From assembly GCF_902706185.1 (NCBI RefSeq), contig NZ_CACSJM010000031.1:1-46458 (forward strand): a DNA stretch of 46,458 nt, written 5' to 3'. The position numbers and the translations under genes are program-made. Origin of the DNA: Roseomonas sp. 18066. GTDB taxonomy: Bacteria > Pseudomonadota > Alphaproteobacteria > Acetobacterales > Acetobacteraceae. Shown piece after piece: positions 1 through 7,606 of this stretch. The first letter of the stretch is position 1, and every line of letters starts with the position of its first letter. The notes beneath the pieces were generated by a model. It was not told the DNA's origin. It was given only the letters and a program-made list of their open reading frames with translations, and did not search any database.

Positions 1-1153
1 GCTGCACGCCGTCCAGCGCGATCTCGGCGGCGCGGATCTGCGCGCGGACGCTGTCGACCTGGGCGCGGGCGGATTGCAGCGTCTCCCAGGCCTGGGTCGC
101 CTGCTGCATCACCTGGCGGCGGTTGTCATCCACCACCTGGCGATAGCGCTGCGCATCCTGCCGCGCCTGGCGGACGGCCGAATGCTCGGCGCCGCCCTGG
201 TACAGCGGGACCGAGAGGTTGGCGGTGATCTGCTGCCCGGTGCCGCGGGTATGCGGCGATTGCGGGTTGTCGCTGCGGAAGGCCTGGGCCTGCAGGCTGA
301 CCGTCGGCAGCAGCGCCGACATCTGCACGTCGATGGCGTCGCGCGCCGCCGATTCATCGAACAGCGCCGCGACCACCGCCGGGTTGTTGCGCATGGCCAG
401 ATCGGCCGCCTCGCGCGCATCCTTCACCGGCATGGTCAGCGGCTGCGGCGCCGTCAGCCGCTCCGGCGACAGGCCGGTGACACGGCGGAAGGTGGCACGG
501 CTGGTCTGCAGATTGCCTTCGGAGCTGGCGCGGGACGCCCGGGCGCCGGCCAGCCGGCTTTCCGCCTGGGCGACGTCGGTGCGGGTGATCTCGCCGACGC
601 GGAAGCGCTCGTTGGTGGCGTCCAGCTGGCGCTGCAGCACCTGGATGTTGTTGACGTTGAGCCGCAGCGTCTCCTGGTCACGGATCACCGCGACATAGGA
701 GGCGACCGTGTCGGACAGCACCTGCTGCTCGGCCGAGAGCAGCCGGGCGCGCTGCGCCAGCACCTGGTTCTCGGCCCGCTGGGTCGAGGCCACGGTGCGG
801 CCGCCATTGTACAGCTGCTGCGTCACCGTGGCGTTGACGCCGGCGGTCTGCCGGTCGGCATCGGCATAGATCCCGCGCGAGCGGCTGTTGCCGTTCACAT
901 AGCCCGCATTGCCGGCGACCACGACCGAGGGCCGCCAGCCGGACAGCGCCTGCGGCACGTTCTCGTCCACCACCCGCAGCTGCGCGCGCGCCGTCTGCAG
1001 GGTCGGGTTGTTGGCATAGGCCTGGCTGAGGGCTTCCTGCAGGCTCTGCGACCAGGCGGCGGTCGAGGGCAGCAGTGCCGCGGCCCCCAGCAGCAGCAGG
1101 CGGAAGCTGGCGCGGGTCCCGGGACGAGACAGGGTCGAAGCAGGCTGGGGCAC
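1..1153 (-). CDS. tolC: TolC-family outer membrane efflux protein (C-terminus cut by window edge)
   Basis: The visible 384 residues match the outer membrane channel of type I secretion and tripartite efflux systems, which spans the outer membrane and periplasm. The start is a GTG preceded by GAGGAG seven bases upstream, with no ATG in a better place. An N-terminal signal peptide is visible (basic start, then LLLLGAAALLPSTAAWS). It is followed by the typical repeat-type helices: SLQEALSQAYANNPTLQ near residue 37, TQQLYNGGRT near 113, and the second half beginning near ADLAMRNNPAVVAAL with SVPLYQGG. The gene runs off the left edge, so the end of the second repeat is missing. The neighbour upstream on the same strand is a PCMT-like gene, a pairing I recall from other alphaproteobacteria. 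The family is clear. The exact exported substrate is unknown. Confidence 0.93.
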   Translation of the reverse strand, partial: MPQPASTLSRPGTRASFRLLLLGAAALLPSTAAWSQSLQEALSQAYANNPTLQTARAQLRVVDENVPQALSGWRPSVVVAGNAGYVNGNSRSRGIYADADRQTAGVNATVTQQLYNGGRTVASTQRAENQVLAQRARLLSAEQQVLSDTVASYVAVIRDQETLRLNVNNIQVLQRQLDATNERFRVGEITRTDVAQAESRLAGARASRASSEGNLQTSRATFRRVTGLSPERLTAPQPLTMPVKDAREAADLAMRNNPAVVAALFDESAARDAIDVQMSALLPTVSLQAQAFRSDNPQSPHTRGTGQQITANLSVPLYQGGAEHSAVRQARQDAQRYRQVVDDNRRQVMQQATQAWETLQSARAQVDSVRAQIRAAEIALDGVQ

Positions 1154-1335
1154 CGGCGGGCTCCTCGGAAGGCCAAGGCGGGAATCGGTCACGGCAAGCG
1201 CCGGGCGCGGGCCTGCCCGGGCAGGCTAGCGAAGCCGGCGCCGAGCGGCCAGCCACCTTGCGGCCAGCACAGACGGGTTGCGCCCCGGGTGCGACATTGA
1301 TGCCGCAGCCCGGGCCGCCGCAACCCGGCCTGGGA

Positions 1336-2007
1336 TCAGAAGGAGAAGCCCGGCTGCGGCTGGAATTCGGGCAGCACGGCGGTGTTGCAGTCGAAGGCCT
1401 CGGTGACGCTGAAGGCGCCGCCCATGCGGCGGCCCAGCACCGCGGCGCCGGCCTGGCCCGGGCGGCGGCGCAGCGCGACCAGCCGGCCGCCCTCCGGCAG
1501 CTGCTCGACCAGGGCCTGCGGGATCTCGGGCACGGCGCCCTCGATGATGATGACGTCATAGGGCGCGCCGGCGGCATGGCCGGCCGGCGCCGCGGCCTCG
1601 ACCAGCTGCAGGCTGCCCGGCGCCAGGCTCAGCCCGGCCAGCGCCGCGCGGCCGGTGGCGGCCAGCGCGGCATCGCCCTCCACCGCGGTGACGCGGGCGC
1701 CCATGCGGGCGGCGACGGCGGCGCCATAGCCGGCGCCCGAGGCCAGCAGCAGCACGGCCTCGCCGGGGCGGATCTGCGCCAGCTGCAGCAGCTTGGCCAG
1801 CATCATCGGCTGCAGCAGCACGCGGCCCTGGCCCAGCGGCACATCCTCGTCGGCATGGGCGCGGGCGGCCAGCGCCGGCACGACGAACAGGTGCCGCGGC
1901 AGGTCCAGCATGGCCGAGATGATGCGCGGATCGGTGACCTTGTTCGGGCGAAGCTGCCCGTCCACCATCCATTTGCGGGCGCCCGCGAAATCTCCAGCGA
2001 AACTCAT
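1336..2007 (-). CDS. Protein-L-isoaspartate O-methyltransferase-like protein (degenerate)
   Basis: A 223-residue protein with the PCMT fold order: an N-terminal segment with LPRHLFVVPALAARAHADED, then QPMMLAKLLQL, the methyltransferase motif I region (AVLLLASGAGYGAAVA), VTAVEGD, and PYDVIIIEGAVPEIP followed by GGRLVALRRR. True PCMT repairs isoaspartyl residues with S-adenosylmethionine. Two hallmark sites differ here. The usual Ile-Ser-Gln-Pro segment reads Leu-Leu-Gln-Pro, and the acidic Glu-Ile-Gly-Thr-Gly of motif I is replaced by Leu-Ala-Ser-Gly, although the Gly-x-Gly core stays. Repair activity is therefore doubtful, while SAM binding is still possible. The ATG chosen starts MSFAGDF; an upstream in-frame ATG would add 14 unconserved residues. 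It lies upstream of tolC on the same strand, separated by about 180 bases without a visible gene. Confidence 0.8.
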   Translation of the reverse strand: MSFAGDFAGARKWMVDGQLRPNKVTDPRIISAMLDLPRHLFVVPALAARAHADEDVPLGQGRVLLQPMMLAKLLQLAQIRPGEAVLLLASGAGYGAAVAARMGARVTAVEGDAALAATGRAALAGLSLAPGSLQLVEAAAPAGHAAGAPYDVIIIEGAVPEIPQALVEQLPEGGRLVALRRRPGQAGAAVLGRRMGGAFSVTEAFDCNTAVLPEFQPQPGFSF

Positions 2008-2131
2008 CGCCTGCCGTCCTCGACTGCCGGGCACGGACCCATTTCCCATGCCTTGGCGGGTTTATAGGCGCTGCACCCGGGCCGGCCAAGCCGGCGGCAC
2101 CTTTCCGCTGGGACAGGCGGGCCCTGCCCCC

Positions 2132-2160
2132 TGGACAGCGTCTTTTTCAGCCGCTAAAGC
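2132..2160 (+). promoter_or_regulatory. Candidate sigma-70 promoter of tRNA-Cys
   Basis: TGGACA, a 17-base spacer and TAAAGC end 10 bases before the tRNA. This is the spacing expected for a housekeeping promoter. Based on hexamer resemblance only. Confidence 0.4.
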
Positions 2161-2170
2161 CGCCCCCGTT

Positions 2171-2244
2171 GGTCGGTTGGCCGAGTGGTCAGGCTCGGGA
2201 CTGCAAATCCCGCCACGCCGGTTCGATTCCGGCACCGACCTCCA
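2171..2244 (+). tRNA. tRNA-Cys (GCA)
   Basis: A full cloverleaf can be folded by eye. The acceptor arm is GGTCGGT with ACCGACC, the anticodon stem CGGGA/TCCCG encloses the loop CTGCAAA with anticodon GCA at 2203-2205, and the T arm GCCGG/CCGGC encloses TTCGATT. The discriminator base is T, as usual for tRNA-Cys, and the CCA end is encoded in the DNA. Confidence 0.96.
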
Positions 2245-2276
2245 CCCTCCCCTTCGCAAAATTCGCATTCGTTTCA

Positions 2277-2304
2277 GCGCCCTGGCATGCGTCCGGGCGC
2301 CGTT
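2277..2304 (+). terminator. Candidate terminator after tRNA-Cys
   Basis: GCGCCC and GGGCGC form a 6-bp stem around a 12-base loop, followed two bases later by TTTT. The stem is short and the loop long, so this is a weak prediction. Confidence 0.35.
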
Positions 2305-2360
2305 TTGCCATGCCGGAAACGTGTTTCGTATTGTCACTGCGGAACGATTGAAAACCCCTC

Positions 2361-2389
2361 TTGCGGAGCCAATCGGCCCCGACTATATC
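2361..2389 (+). promoter_or_regulatory. Candidate sigma-70 promoter of tRNA-Asn
   Basis: TTGCGG, 17 bases, then TATATC, ending 15 bases before the tRNA-Asn gene. The -10 resemblance is good for such G+C-rich DNA. Confidence 0.5.
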
Positions 2390-2404
2390 CCGGCCACACG
2401 CTGA

Positions 2405-2480
2405 TCCCTGATAGCTCAGCTGGTAGAGCGCGCGACTGTTAATCGCTAGGTCGTTGGTTCGAGTCCAACTCGGGGAGCCA
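2405..2480 (+). tRNA. tRNA-Asn (GTT)
   Basis: The acceptor arm TCCCTGA pairs with TCGGGGA (one T-G pair). The D arm contains AGCTCAGCTGGTAGAGC, the anticodon loop CTGTTAA has anticodon GTT at 2438-2440, and the T arm contains GTTCGAGTC. A G discriminator and a genomically encoded CCA follow. Confidence 0.96.
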
Positions 2481-2487
2481 CTTGAAG

Positions 2488-2519
2488 CCCGGCAAGATCT
2501 CTGATCTTGCCGGGTTTTT
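2488..2519 (+). terminator. Strong intrinsic terminator after tRNA-Asn
   Basis: CCCGGCAAGATC and its exact complement form a perfect 12-bp stem with a TCT loop, followed directly by TTTTT. It ends the tRNA-Asn transcript and separates it from the converging phnM paralogue. Confidence 0.92.
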
Positions 2520-2571
2520 AGTTTTCAGGCCGCAAGCGTGGCGGGGCAGCGCGCGCTGCCCCCACCCCTTG

Positions 2572-3711
2572 CTAGATCCGCGCGGCCGCCTGCGGCGCAA
2601 CCCACGAAAGTTCGCCGGCGCAGAACACGGCCACCGTCGAGCGGCTCGCCGGGTCCACCACCACCACGTCGCCGCGCAGCCCCGTCGCCAGCCGGCCACG
2701 ATCCTTGAGCCCCGCGGCCCGCGCCGGATTGGCGCTGATCAGCGCCCAAGCCGCGGCCAGGTCCAGCACGCCGCGCCCCTCCAGGATGAAGGCCGCCTGC
2801 ATCAGGCAGGGCCAGACGTAATCCGAGGCCAGGATGGTGACGATGCCCTGCTCGGCCAGCGGCGCCGCGCTGGCCCAGCCCAGATGGCTGCCGCCGCGCA
2901 CCACGTTGGGCGCGCCCATCACCACATCCTCGCCGCGGGCGCGGGCGTCGCGGCCCACCTCCTCCGCCATCGGGAATTCGCAGATGGCGGCACCGAGCGC
3001 GCGGTGCAGCGCGCGGTCCTCCAGCGTCGCGTCGTCATGGCTCAGCATCGACAACCCGCGGGCGCGGGCGGCGGCGGCCAGGCGCTCGCGCGCGGCGGGC
3101 ATGGCATGGCGTTCGGCCAGCACGGTCTCGGCCATGGCGCGGATTTCCGCGACCCCCACCCCGGCGCGCTCGGCGTATTTGGAGGCGGCGGCCTCCTTCA
3201 CCAGCTTCCGCGCGATGCTGGGCGTGTGGTCGTTGAAGGCCACCAGGTCGACCCGCCCGGCGGCGATATCGGCCAGCGCCGTGTCGAGGGCTGCCAGGTT
3301 GTCGACCTCGAAGCGCAGATGCACCCGCAGGTCGGCGGCGAGCGACGGCCGCGCCGTCTCGAGCTCCGCCAGCAGCGTCTTCCAGGCTTCCAGCGAGCGC
3401 AGCCCCGGCTCCCAGGACAGGGTCACGCCCAGGAAGGCGGTGGTGATGCCGGCGGCCAGGATCTGCGCCGCCGAATCCCGCAGCGCCTGCGGCGCCGGGA
3501 TCGACACGCCCGGCCGCGGCTGGAACTGCCGTTCATGCGCGTCGCCATGGATGTCGACGATGCCGGGCATGACCAGCAGCCCGGCCGCGTCGAAGTGGCG
3601 GGCGGCGGGCGCCGCGTCCCCGGCGACGACGCCGTCGCTCAGCGCCAGGGTGCCTGGGGCAATCCGCGCCTCGCGCAGAACCTGCCCGCCCGTGATGGTC
3701 CAGCCTGTCAT
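2572..3711 (-). CDS. PhnM-like amidohydrolase, second paralogue
   Basis: A 379-residue metal-dependent amidohydrolase of the PhnM family. Family members remove pyrophosphate from alpha-D-ribose 1-methylphosphonate 5-triphosphate in the C-P lyase pathway. Visible motifs are VMPGIVDIHGDAHERQ with His55 and Asp57, FNDHTP, LSHDDAT, GAPNVVRGGSH and ASDYVWP. It has the same length as the operon PhnM at 9.1 kb, but its metal-site segment reads HGDAHERQ where that protein has HTDNLERQ. Its ATG overlaps the stop of phnF by four bases, so regulator and paralogue should be co-transcribed, away from the main operon. It may act on a related phosphonate intermediate or be a back-up PhnM. Only the family is certain. 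Confidence 0.85.
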   Translation of the reverse strand: MTGWTITGGQVLREARIAPGTLALSDGVVAGDAAPAARHFDAAGLLVMPGIVDIHGDAHERQFQPRPGVSIPAPQALRDSAAQILAAGITTAFLGVTLSWEPGLRSLEAWKTLLAELETARPSLAADLRVHLRFEVDNLAALDTALADIAAGRVDLVAFNDHTPSIARKLVKEAAASKYAERAGVGVAEIRAMAETVLAERHAMPAARERLAAAARARGLSMLSHDDATLEDRALHRALGAAICEFPMAEEVGRDARARGEDVVMGAPNVVRGGSHLGWASAAPLAEQGIVTILASDYVWPCLMQAAFILEGRGVLDLAAAWALISANPARAAGLKDRGRLATGLRGDVVVVDPASRSTVAVFCAGELSWVAPQAAARI

Positions 3712-4496
3712 GTATCGCTTCCCGCGCCGTCCTCGATGACGATCTGCACGCGCCCGGCGGCGTAGCGCGACAGGGTGTAGTCGATGGGCCGGCCCTCGGC
3801 GTCGGCGTTCAGCGCCTCGGCCACCATGACGGGGCGGGCGCGCGCCTGCTGCAGCGCTTCGGCCTCCTCCGGCGTCGGCAGGGCGGCGGTCAGCCGGGTC
3901 CAGACCCGGCGGTAATCGGGCACGCCGCAGGCGGCCAGCGCCGCGGTGATGCTGCCGGTGGCCAGCAGATGCGCCTCCATCCCGGCCAGCCGCGGCAGCA
4001 CGAAATGGTGCAGGCCGACGACGACGGGGCGGCCATCGGCCAGGCCCAGCCGCTCCACCGCCAGCACCGGGCGGCCGGGGCGCAGCCGCAGCGCCTCGGC
4101 CACCGCCGGCTCGGCCGGGATCTCGCGGGCCCAGAGGATGCGGCCCTCCGGCTCGCGGTTCTGCGCCCGGATCACCTCAGAGAAGCGTGTGCGGGGGCCG
4201 AGGCGGTAATCCACCACATCCTCCGCCACGAAGGAGCCGCGCCCCTGCTCGATGCGGATCAGCCCGCGCAGCGCCAGCGAATCGAGGGCGCGGCGGACGG
4301 TGTGGCGGTTGACGCCGTGCTGGGCGGCCAGCGCCGCCTCGGTCGGCAGCCGGCTGCCGGGCGGGCTGCTGCCCTCGGCGATGCCGCGTTCCAGCGCCTG
4401 GGCGATCTGCCGCCACAGCGAGACGCCGTCGCCGCGCGCCAAGGGGATATCGCCGCCGGCATCGCGGCGGGGATCGTTCGGGAAACCCTGCGTCAT
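3708..4496 (-). CDS. phnF: GntR/HutC-family phosphonate operon regulator PhnF
   Basis: A transcription regulator of about 262 residues with an N-terminal winged helix (SLWRQIAQALERGI, LPTEAALAAQHGVNRHTVRR, RIEQGRGSFVAE) and a C-terminal UTRA ligand domain (FSEVIRAQ, PVLAVERLGLADGRPV, ending DYTLSRYAAGRVQIVIE). It sits head to head with phnG and shares an intergenic region of about 100 bases holding a HutC-type operator. It therefore probably represses both its own promoter and the C-P lyase operon until a phosphonate signal arrives. No clear ribosome site marks the start; an in-frame ATG at 4520 would add eight residues. It overlaps the following phnM paralogue by four bases. The family is clear, and the PhnF role follows from context. 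Confidence 0.88.
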   Translation of the reverse strand: MTQGFPNDPRRDAGGDIPLARGDGVSLWRQIAQALERGIAEGSSPPGSRLPTEAALAAQHGVNRHTVRRALDSLALRGLIRIEQGRGSFVAEDVVDYRLGPRTRFSEVIRAQNREPEGRILWAREIPAEPAVAEALRLRPGRPVLAVERLGLADGRPVVVGLHHFVLPRLAGMEAHLLATGSITAALAACGVPDYRRVWTRLTAALPTPEEAEALQQARARPVMVAEALNADAEGRPIDYTLSRYAAGRVQIVIEDGAGSDT

Positions 4497-4539
4497 GGAA
4501 AGTTCAAGCTCGGCATCCATGGATCGTGGCAATTTCGCG

Positions 4540-4568
4540 TTGACGGTAGCCGGGCGGATATCTAGTTG
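4540..4568 (+). promoter_or_regulatory. Candidate promoter of the phn operon
   Basis: TTGACG, 17 bases, then TAGTTG. The -10 part touches the GTCTAGAC palindrome, so a repressor there would block it. Hexamer match only. Confidence 0.4.
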
Positions 4569-4583
4569 TCTAGACGTCTCAAC
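4561..4583. promoter_or_regulatory. Candidate PhnF operator (HutC-type palindrome)
   Basis: GTCTAGAC at 4568-4575 fits the GT-N-TA-N-AC core known for HutC-type GntR regulators. It is preceded by a direct repeat of TCTAG at 4561-4565 and followed by the palindrome AGACGTCT at 4572-4579. On the minus strand it lies between a TTGTTG-like and a TAGATA-like hexamer, which fits autoregulation of phnF. Confidence 0.55.
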
Positions 4584-4599
4584 AAGACGAAAGCGCCCC

Positions 4600-5076
4600 G
4601 TGTCCCCTTCCCCAGACACTGCTCCTCCCGACACTGCCTCCCAGGATGACCGCCGCCGCTGGATGGCGGTGCTGGCCCGCGCCAGCCGCGCCGCGCTGCA
4701 GGCCCGGCTGGCCGACCTGCCTGCCCTGCCTCCGCATGCCCGGCTGCGCGGCCCGGAAATCGGGCTGATGATGCTGCGCGGCCGCGCCGGCGGCGATGGC
4801 GCGCCCTTCAACCTGTCCGAGATCACCGTCACCCGCTGCGCCGTCTCGCTGCCCGATGGCCAGGTCGGCCATGCCTATGTCACCGGGCGCGACGCGGCCC
4901 AGGCGGAGCTCGCCGCGCTCGTCGATGCCGCGCTGCAGGACCCGGCGCGGCGCGCGGCGCTGCTCGACCTGGTGATCGACCCGCTGGCGGCCGAGCAGGC
5001 CGAGGCGGCGGCGGCGCAGTCGCGCAAGGCGGCGGCGACGCGCGTGCAATTCTTCACCATGGCGACCATGCGATGA
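4600..5076 (+). CDS. phnG: C-P lyase subunit PhnG
   Basis: A 158-residue subunit of the PhnGHIJ core complex, which transfers ribose triphosphate onto the phosphonate and then breaks the carbon-phosphorus bond. Conserved stretches are RRWMAVLARAS near the N-terminus, EIGLMMLRGRAGGDG, ITVTRCAVSL, GHAYVTGRD and the C-terminal VQFFTMATMR. The start is taken as GTG, because the reading frame needs residues upstream of RRWMAVLARA and no ATG is available before the internal one at 4663. The ribosome site is weak. It is the first gene of an operon in which every junction from here to the DUF1045 gene overlaps or is within three bases. The stop overlaps the phnH start. Confidence 0.93.
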   Translation: MSPSPDTAPPDTASQDDRRRWMAVLARASRAALQARLADLPALPPHARLRGPEIGLMMLRGRAGGDGAPFNLSEITVTRCAVSLPDGQVGHAYVTGRDAAQAELAALVDAALQDPARRAALLDLVIDPLAAEQAEAAAAQSRKAAATRVQFFTMATMR

Positions 5077-5639
5077 TCCGCCCCGCTTTCGTCGAGCCCG
5101 TGCTCGACTCCCAGAACTGCTTCCGCGCCGTGCTGGAGGCGATGAGCCGCCCGGGCCGGGTGCAGCGCCTGACCATGGCCCTCGACGCGCCGGCCCCGCT
5201 GGCGCCCGCCAGCGCCGCGGTGCTGCTGACGCTGGTCGATGCCGAGACCACGCTCTGGCTCGATGCCGGGGCGGAGGCCGAGGGCTGGATCCGCTTCCAT
5301 GCCGGCTGCCCGCTGGCCGCCGCATCCGACGCCGCCTTCCTGCTGGCCACCGGCACGCCGCCGGCCCTGGCCTCGCTGTCGCAGGGCTCGGATGAATCGC
5401 CCCAGGATGGCGCCACGCTGGTCATCCAGGTCGAGAGCCTGGAGGAAGGCGCCGGCTGGCACCTGACCGGCCCCGGCATCGAGAAGGAGCATCGCCTGGC
5501 GGTGACCGGGCTGCCCGCCGGGTTCGTCGCCGAGCGCGCGAAGCTGGCCCGCAACTACCCGCGCGGCGTCGATGTCATTCTCTGCGCCGGCGACCGCCTC
5601 GCGGCCCTGCCGCGCACCACCCGGATCGAGGAGGGCTGA
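5073..5639 (+). CDS. phnH: C-P lyase subunit PhnH
   Basis: A 188-residue subunit of the C-P lyase core complex, required for the first step with PhnG, PhnI and PhnL. Family features are FVEPVLDSQNCFRAVLEAMS near the start, RPGRVQRL, the middle segment LLTLVDAETTLWL and GTPPALASLSQGSDESPQDGAT, and the end RGVDVILCAGDRLAALPRTT. Length is typical for the family. The ATG lies inside the last codons of phnG (ATGA overlap), so translation is coupled. The final codons contain GAGGAGG, which serves as the ribosome site of phnI three bases downstream. Confidence 0.95.
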   Translation: MIRPAFVEPVLDSQNCFRAVLEAMSRPGRVQRLTMALDAPAPLAPASAAVLLTLVDAETTLWLDAGAEAEGWIRFHAGCPLAAASDAAFLLATGTPPALASLSQGSDESPQDGATLVIQVESLEEGAGWHLTGPGIEKEHRLAVTGLPAGFVAERAKLARNYPRGVDVILCAGDRLAALPRTTRIEEG

Positions 5640-5642
5640 GCC

Positions 5643-6746
5643 ATGGCCTATGTCGCCGTCAAAGGGGGCGAGAAGGCGATCAGCCACGCCCATGACTGGC
5701 TGGCCGAGACGCGCCGCGGCAACCCTGCCCTGCCGGAGCTCGAGGTCGAGCAGATCGAGCAGCAGCTGGGCCTGGCCGTCGACCGCGTCATGGCCGAGGG
5801 CGCCTGCCACGACCGTGGCCTCGCGGCGCTGGCCATCAAGCAGGCCCAGGGGGACCTGATCGAGGCCGCTTTCCTGCTGCGCGCCTATCGGACCACCCTG
5901 CCCCGCTTCGGCCATGCCACGGCGCTGGACACCGCGGCGATGCGCATCCGCAGGCGCGTCTCGGCCACCTACAAGGATCTGCCCGGCGGCCAGGTGCTGG
6001 GCCCGACCTACGACTACACCCACCGCCTGCTGGACTTCTCGCTGGCCGCCGCCGGCGAGACGCCGCCCCCCGCGCCCCAGGCCGCCGTCGCCCAGCCCGA
6101 GGCGCCGCGGGTGACCGAGCTGCTGGCCCGCGAAGGCCTGATGGCCCGCGACAGCGAGAGCGACGCCGAGCCGCCCGACCTGACCCGCCAGCCGCTGGAC
6201 TTCCCGGCGTCGCGCGCAGCCCGGCTGCAGAACCTGGCGCGTGGCGACGAAGGCTTTCTTCTGGGCCTCGGCTACTCCACCCAGCGCGGCTATGGCGGCA
6301 ATCACCCCTTTGTCGGCGAGATCCGCCAGGGGCATGTGACCGTGGCCTTCACGCCGCCCGAGCTCGGCTTCGAGATCGAGCTGGGCGAAATCCTGGTCAC
6401 CGAATGCCAGATGGTGAACCAGTTCCACGGCTCGAAGGCCGAGCCGCCGCAATTCACCCGTGGCTATGGGCTGGTGCTGGGCGCCGGCGAGCGCAAGGCC
6501 ATGGCCATGTCGCTGGTCGACCGCGCGCTGATGGCCGGCGAGCTGGGCGAGGACCGCGTCGCCCCGGCCCAGGACGAGGAATTCGTCCTGCTGCATTCCG
6601 ACAATGTCGAGGCGACCGGCTTCGTCGAGCATCTGAAGCTGCCGCATTACGTCGATTTCCAGAGCGAGCTGGAGGTGGTCCGCCGCATGCGCGCGACCGC
6701 CGTGGCCGAAGCCAGCAGCCCTGCCGAGAAGGAGCTGGCCGAATGA
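5643..6746 (+). CDS. phnI: C-P lyase subunit PhnI
   Basis: A 367-residue protein matching PhnI, which displaces adenine from a nucleoside triphosphate to prepare the ribosyl phosphonate. It opens with the family's MAYVAVKGGEKAI and continues with HDWLAETRRG, EGACHDRGLAALAIKQAQGD, EAAFLLRAYRTTLPR and RRVSATYKDLPGGQVLGP. The C-terminal half contains LLGLGYSTQRGYGGNHPF, VNQFHGSK and TRGYGLVLGAGERKAM. A Pro/Ala-rich linker around residues 138-155 separates the two halves. It has a good ribosome site (GAGGAGG) inside the phnH end, and its stop overlaps the phnJ start. Confidence 0.96.
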   Translation: MAYVAVKGGEKAISHAHDWLAETRRGNPALPELEVEQIEQQLGLAVDRVMAEGACHDRGLAALAIKQAQGDLIEAAFLLRAYRTTLPRFGHATALDTAAMRIRRRVSATYKDLPGGQVLGPTYDYTHRLLDFSLAAAGETPPPAPQAAVAQPEAPRVTELLAREGLMARDSESDAEPPDLTRQPLDFPASRAARLQNLARGDEGFLLGLGYSTQRGYGGNHPFVGEIRQGHVTVAFTPPELGFEIELGEILVTECQMVNQFHGSKAEPPQFTRGYGLVLGAGERKAMAMSLVDRALMAGELGEDRVAPAQDEEFVLLHSDNVEATGFVEHLKLPHYVDFQSELEVVRRMRATAVAEASSPAEKELAE

Positions 6747-7606
6747 GCCACGATCCCGGCTACAACTTTGCCTATCTCGACGAGAACACCAAGCGGATGA
6801 TCCGCCGCACGCTGCTGAAGGCGGTGGCCATCCCCGGCCACCAGGTGCCCTTCGGCGCGCGCGAGATGCCCCTGCCCTATGGCTGGGGCACCGGCGGCAT
6901 CCAGGTGACGGCGGCGATCCTGGGCCCCCGCGACGTGCTGAAGGTGATCGACCAGGGCGCCGACGACACCACCAACGCCGTCTCGATCCGCCGCTTCTTC
7001 AACCGCGTCGCCGGCGTGGCCACCACCACGCGCACGCCAGAAGCCACGGTCATCCAGACGCGTCACCGCATCCCCGAGGCGGTGCTCACCGAGCAGCAGA
7101 TCCTGGTCTACCAGGTGCCGATGCCGGAGCCGCTGTTCCGCCTGGAGCCGCGGCTGACCGAGACGCGGCGGATGCATGCGCTGGCCGATTACGGGCTGAT
7201 GCATGTGAAGCTCTACGAGGACATCGCCCGCCACGGCCATGTCGCCAGCGCCTACAACTATCCGGTGATGGTGCAGGAGCGCTACCTGATGTCGCCCTCG
7301 CCGATCCCGGCCTTCGACAATCCGAAGATGCACCGCATGCCGGCGCTGCAGCTTTTCGGCGCGGGGCGCGAGAAGAAGATCTACGCCGTGCCCCCCTATA
7401 CCGCGGTGCGCAGCCTGGATTTCGAGGACCATCCCTTCCGGCCGCACCGGGCGGACGCGCCCTGCGCGCTCTGCGGGTCGCGCACCTCCTATTTGGACGA
7501 GGTGGTGACCGACGATCGCGGCGGGCGGATGTTCGTCTGCTCCGACACCGATTATTGCGAGACGCGCCAGGCTGACCAGGCCGAACGCGGGGAGCAGGCG
7601 GCATGA
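6743..7606 (+). CDS. phnJ: C-P lyase PhnJ, radical SAM iron-sulfur enzyme
   Basis: A 287-residue protein that carries the radical chemistry cutting the carbon-phosphorus bond, releasing a hydrocarbon and ribose cyclic phosphate. The four cysteines fall in the exact CX2CX21CX5C pattern of PhnJ at residues 241, 244, 266 and 272, within CALCGSRTSYLDEV and MFVCSDTDYCETRQ. These positions equal those of the Escherichia coli enzyme as I remember it. The N-terminus SHDPGYNFAYLDENTKRMIR and the segment PFGAREMPLPYGWGTGGIQ are also standard. The ATG is placed at the overlap with phnI, which removes 113 artefactual residues upstream. No key residue is missing, so the enzyme is expected to be active. 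Confidence 0.97.
   Translation: MSHDPGYNFAYLDENTKRMIRRTLLKAVAIPGHQVPFGAREMPLPYGWGTGGIQVTAAILGPRDVLKVIDQGADDTTNAVSIRRFFNRVAGVATTTRTPEATVIQTRHRIPEAVLTEQQILVYQVPMPEPLFRLEPRLTETRRMHALADYGLMHVKLYEDIARHGHVASAYNYPVMVQERYLMSPSPIPAFDNPKMHRMPALQLFGAGREKKIYAVPPYTAVRSLDFEDHPFRPHRADAPCALCGSRTSYLDEVVTDDRGGRMFVCSDTDYCETRQADQAERGEQAA

Noticed and set aside
4875..6647. A 590-codon open frame antisense to phnG-phnI, and similar long antisense frames elsewhere (for example 20406-23792 and 10991-13411 on the minus strand)
   Set aside because: They are mirror frames of real genes in DNA of about 70 % G+C. Their composition (long runs of Gly, Ala, Arg, Gln and His) shows no recognisable domain, and the opposite strand encodes complete, well-known proteins.
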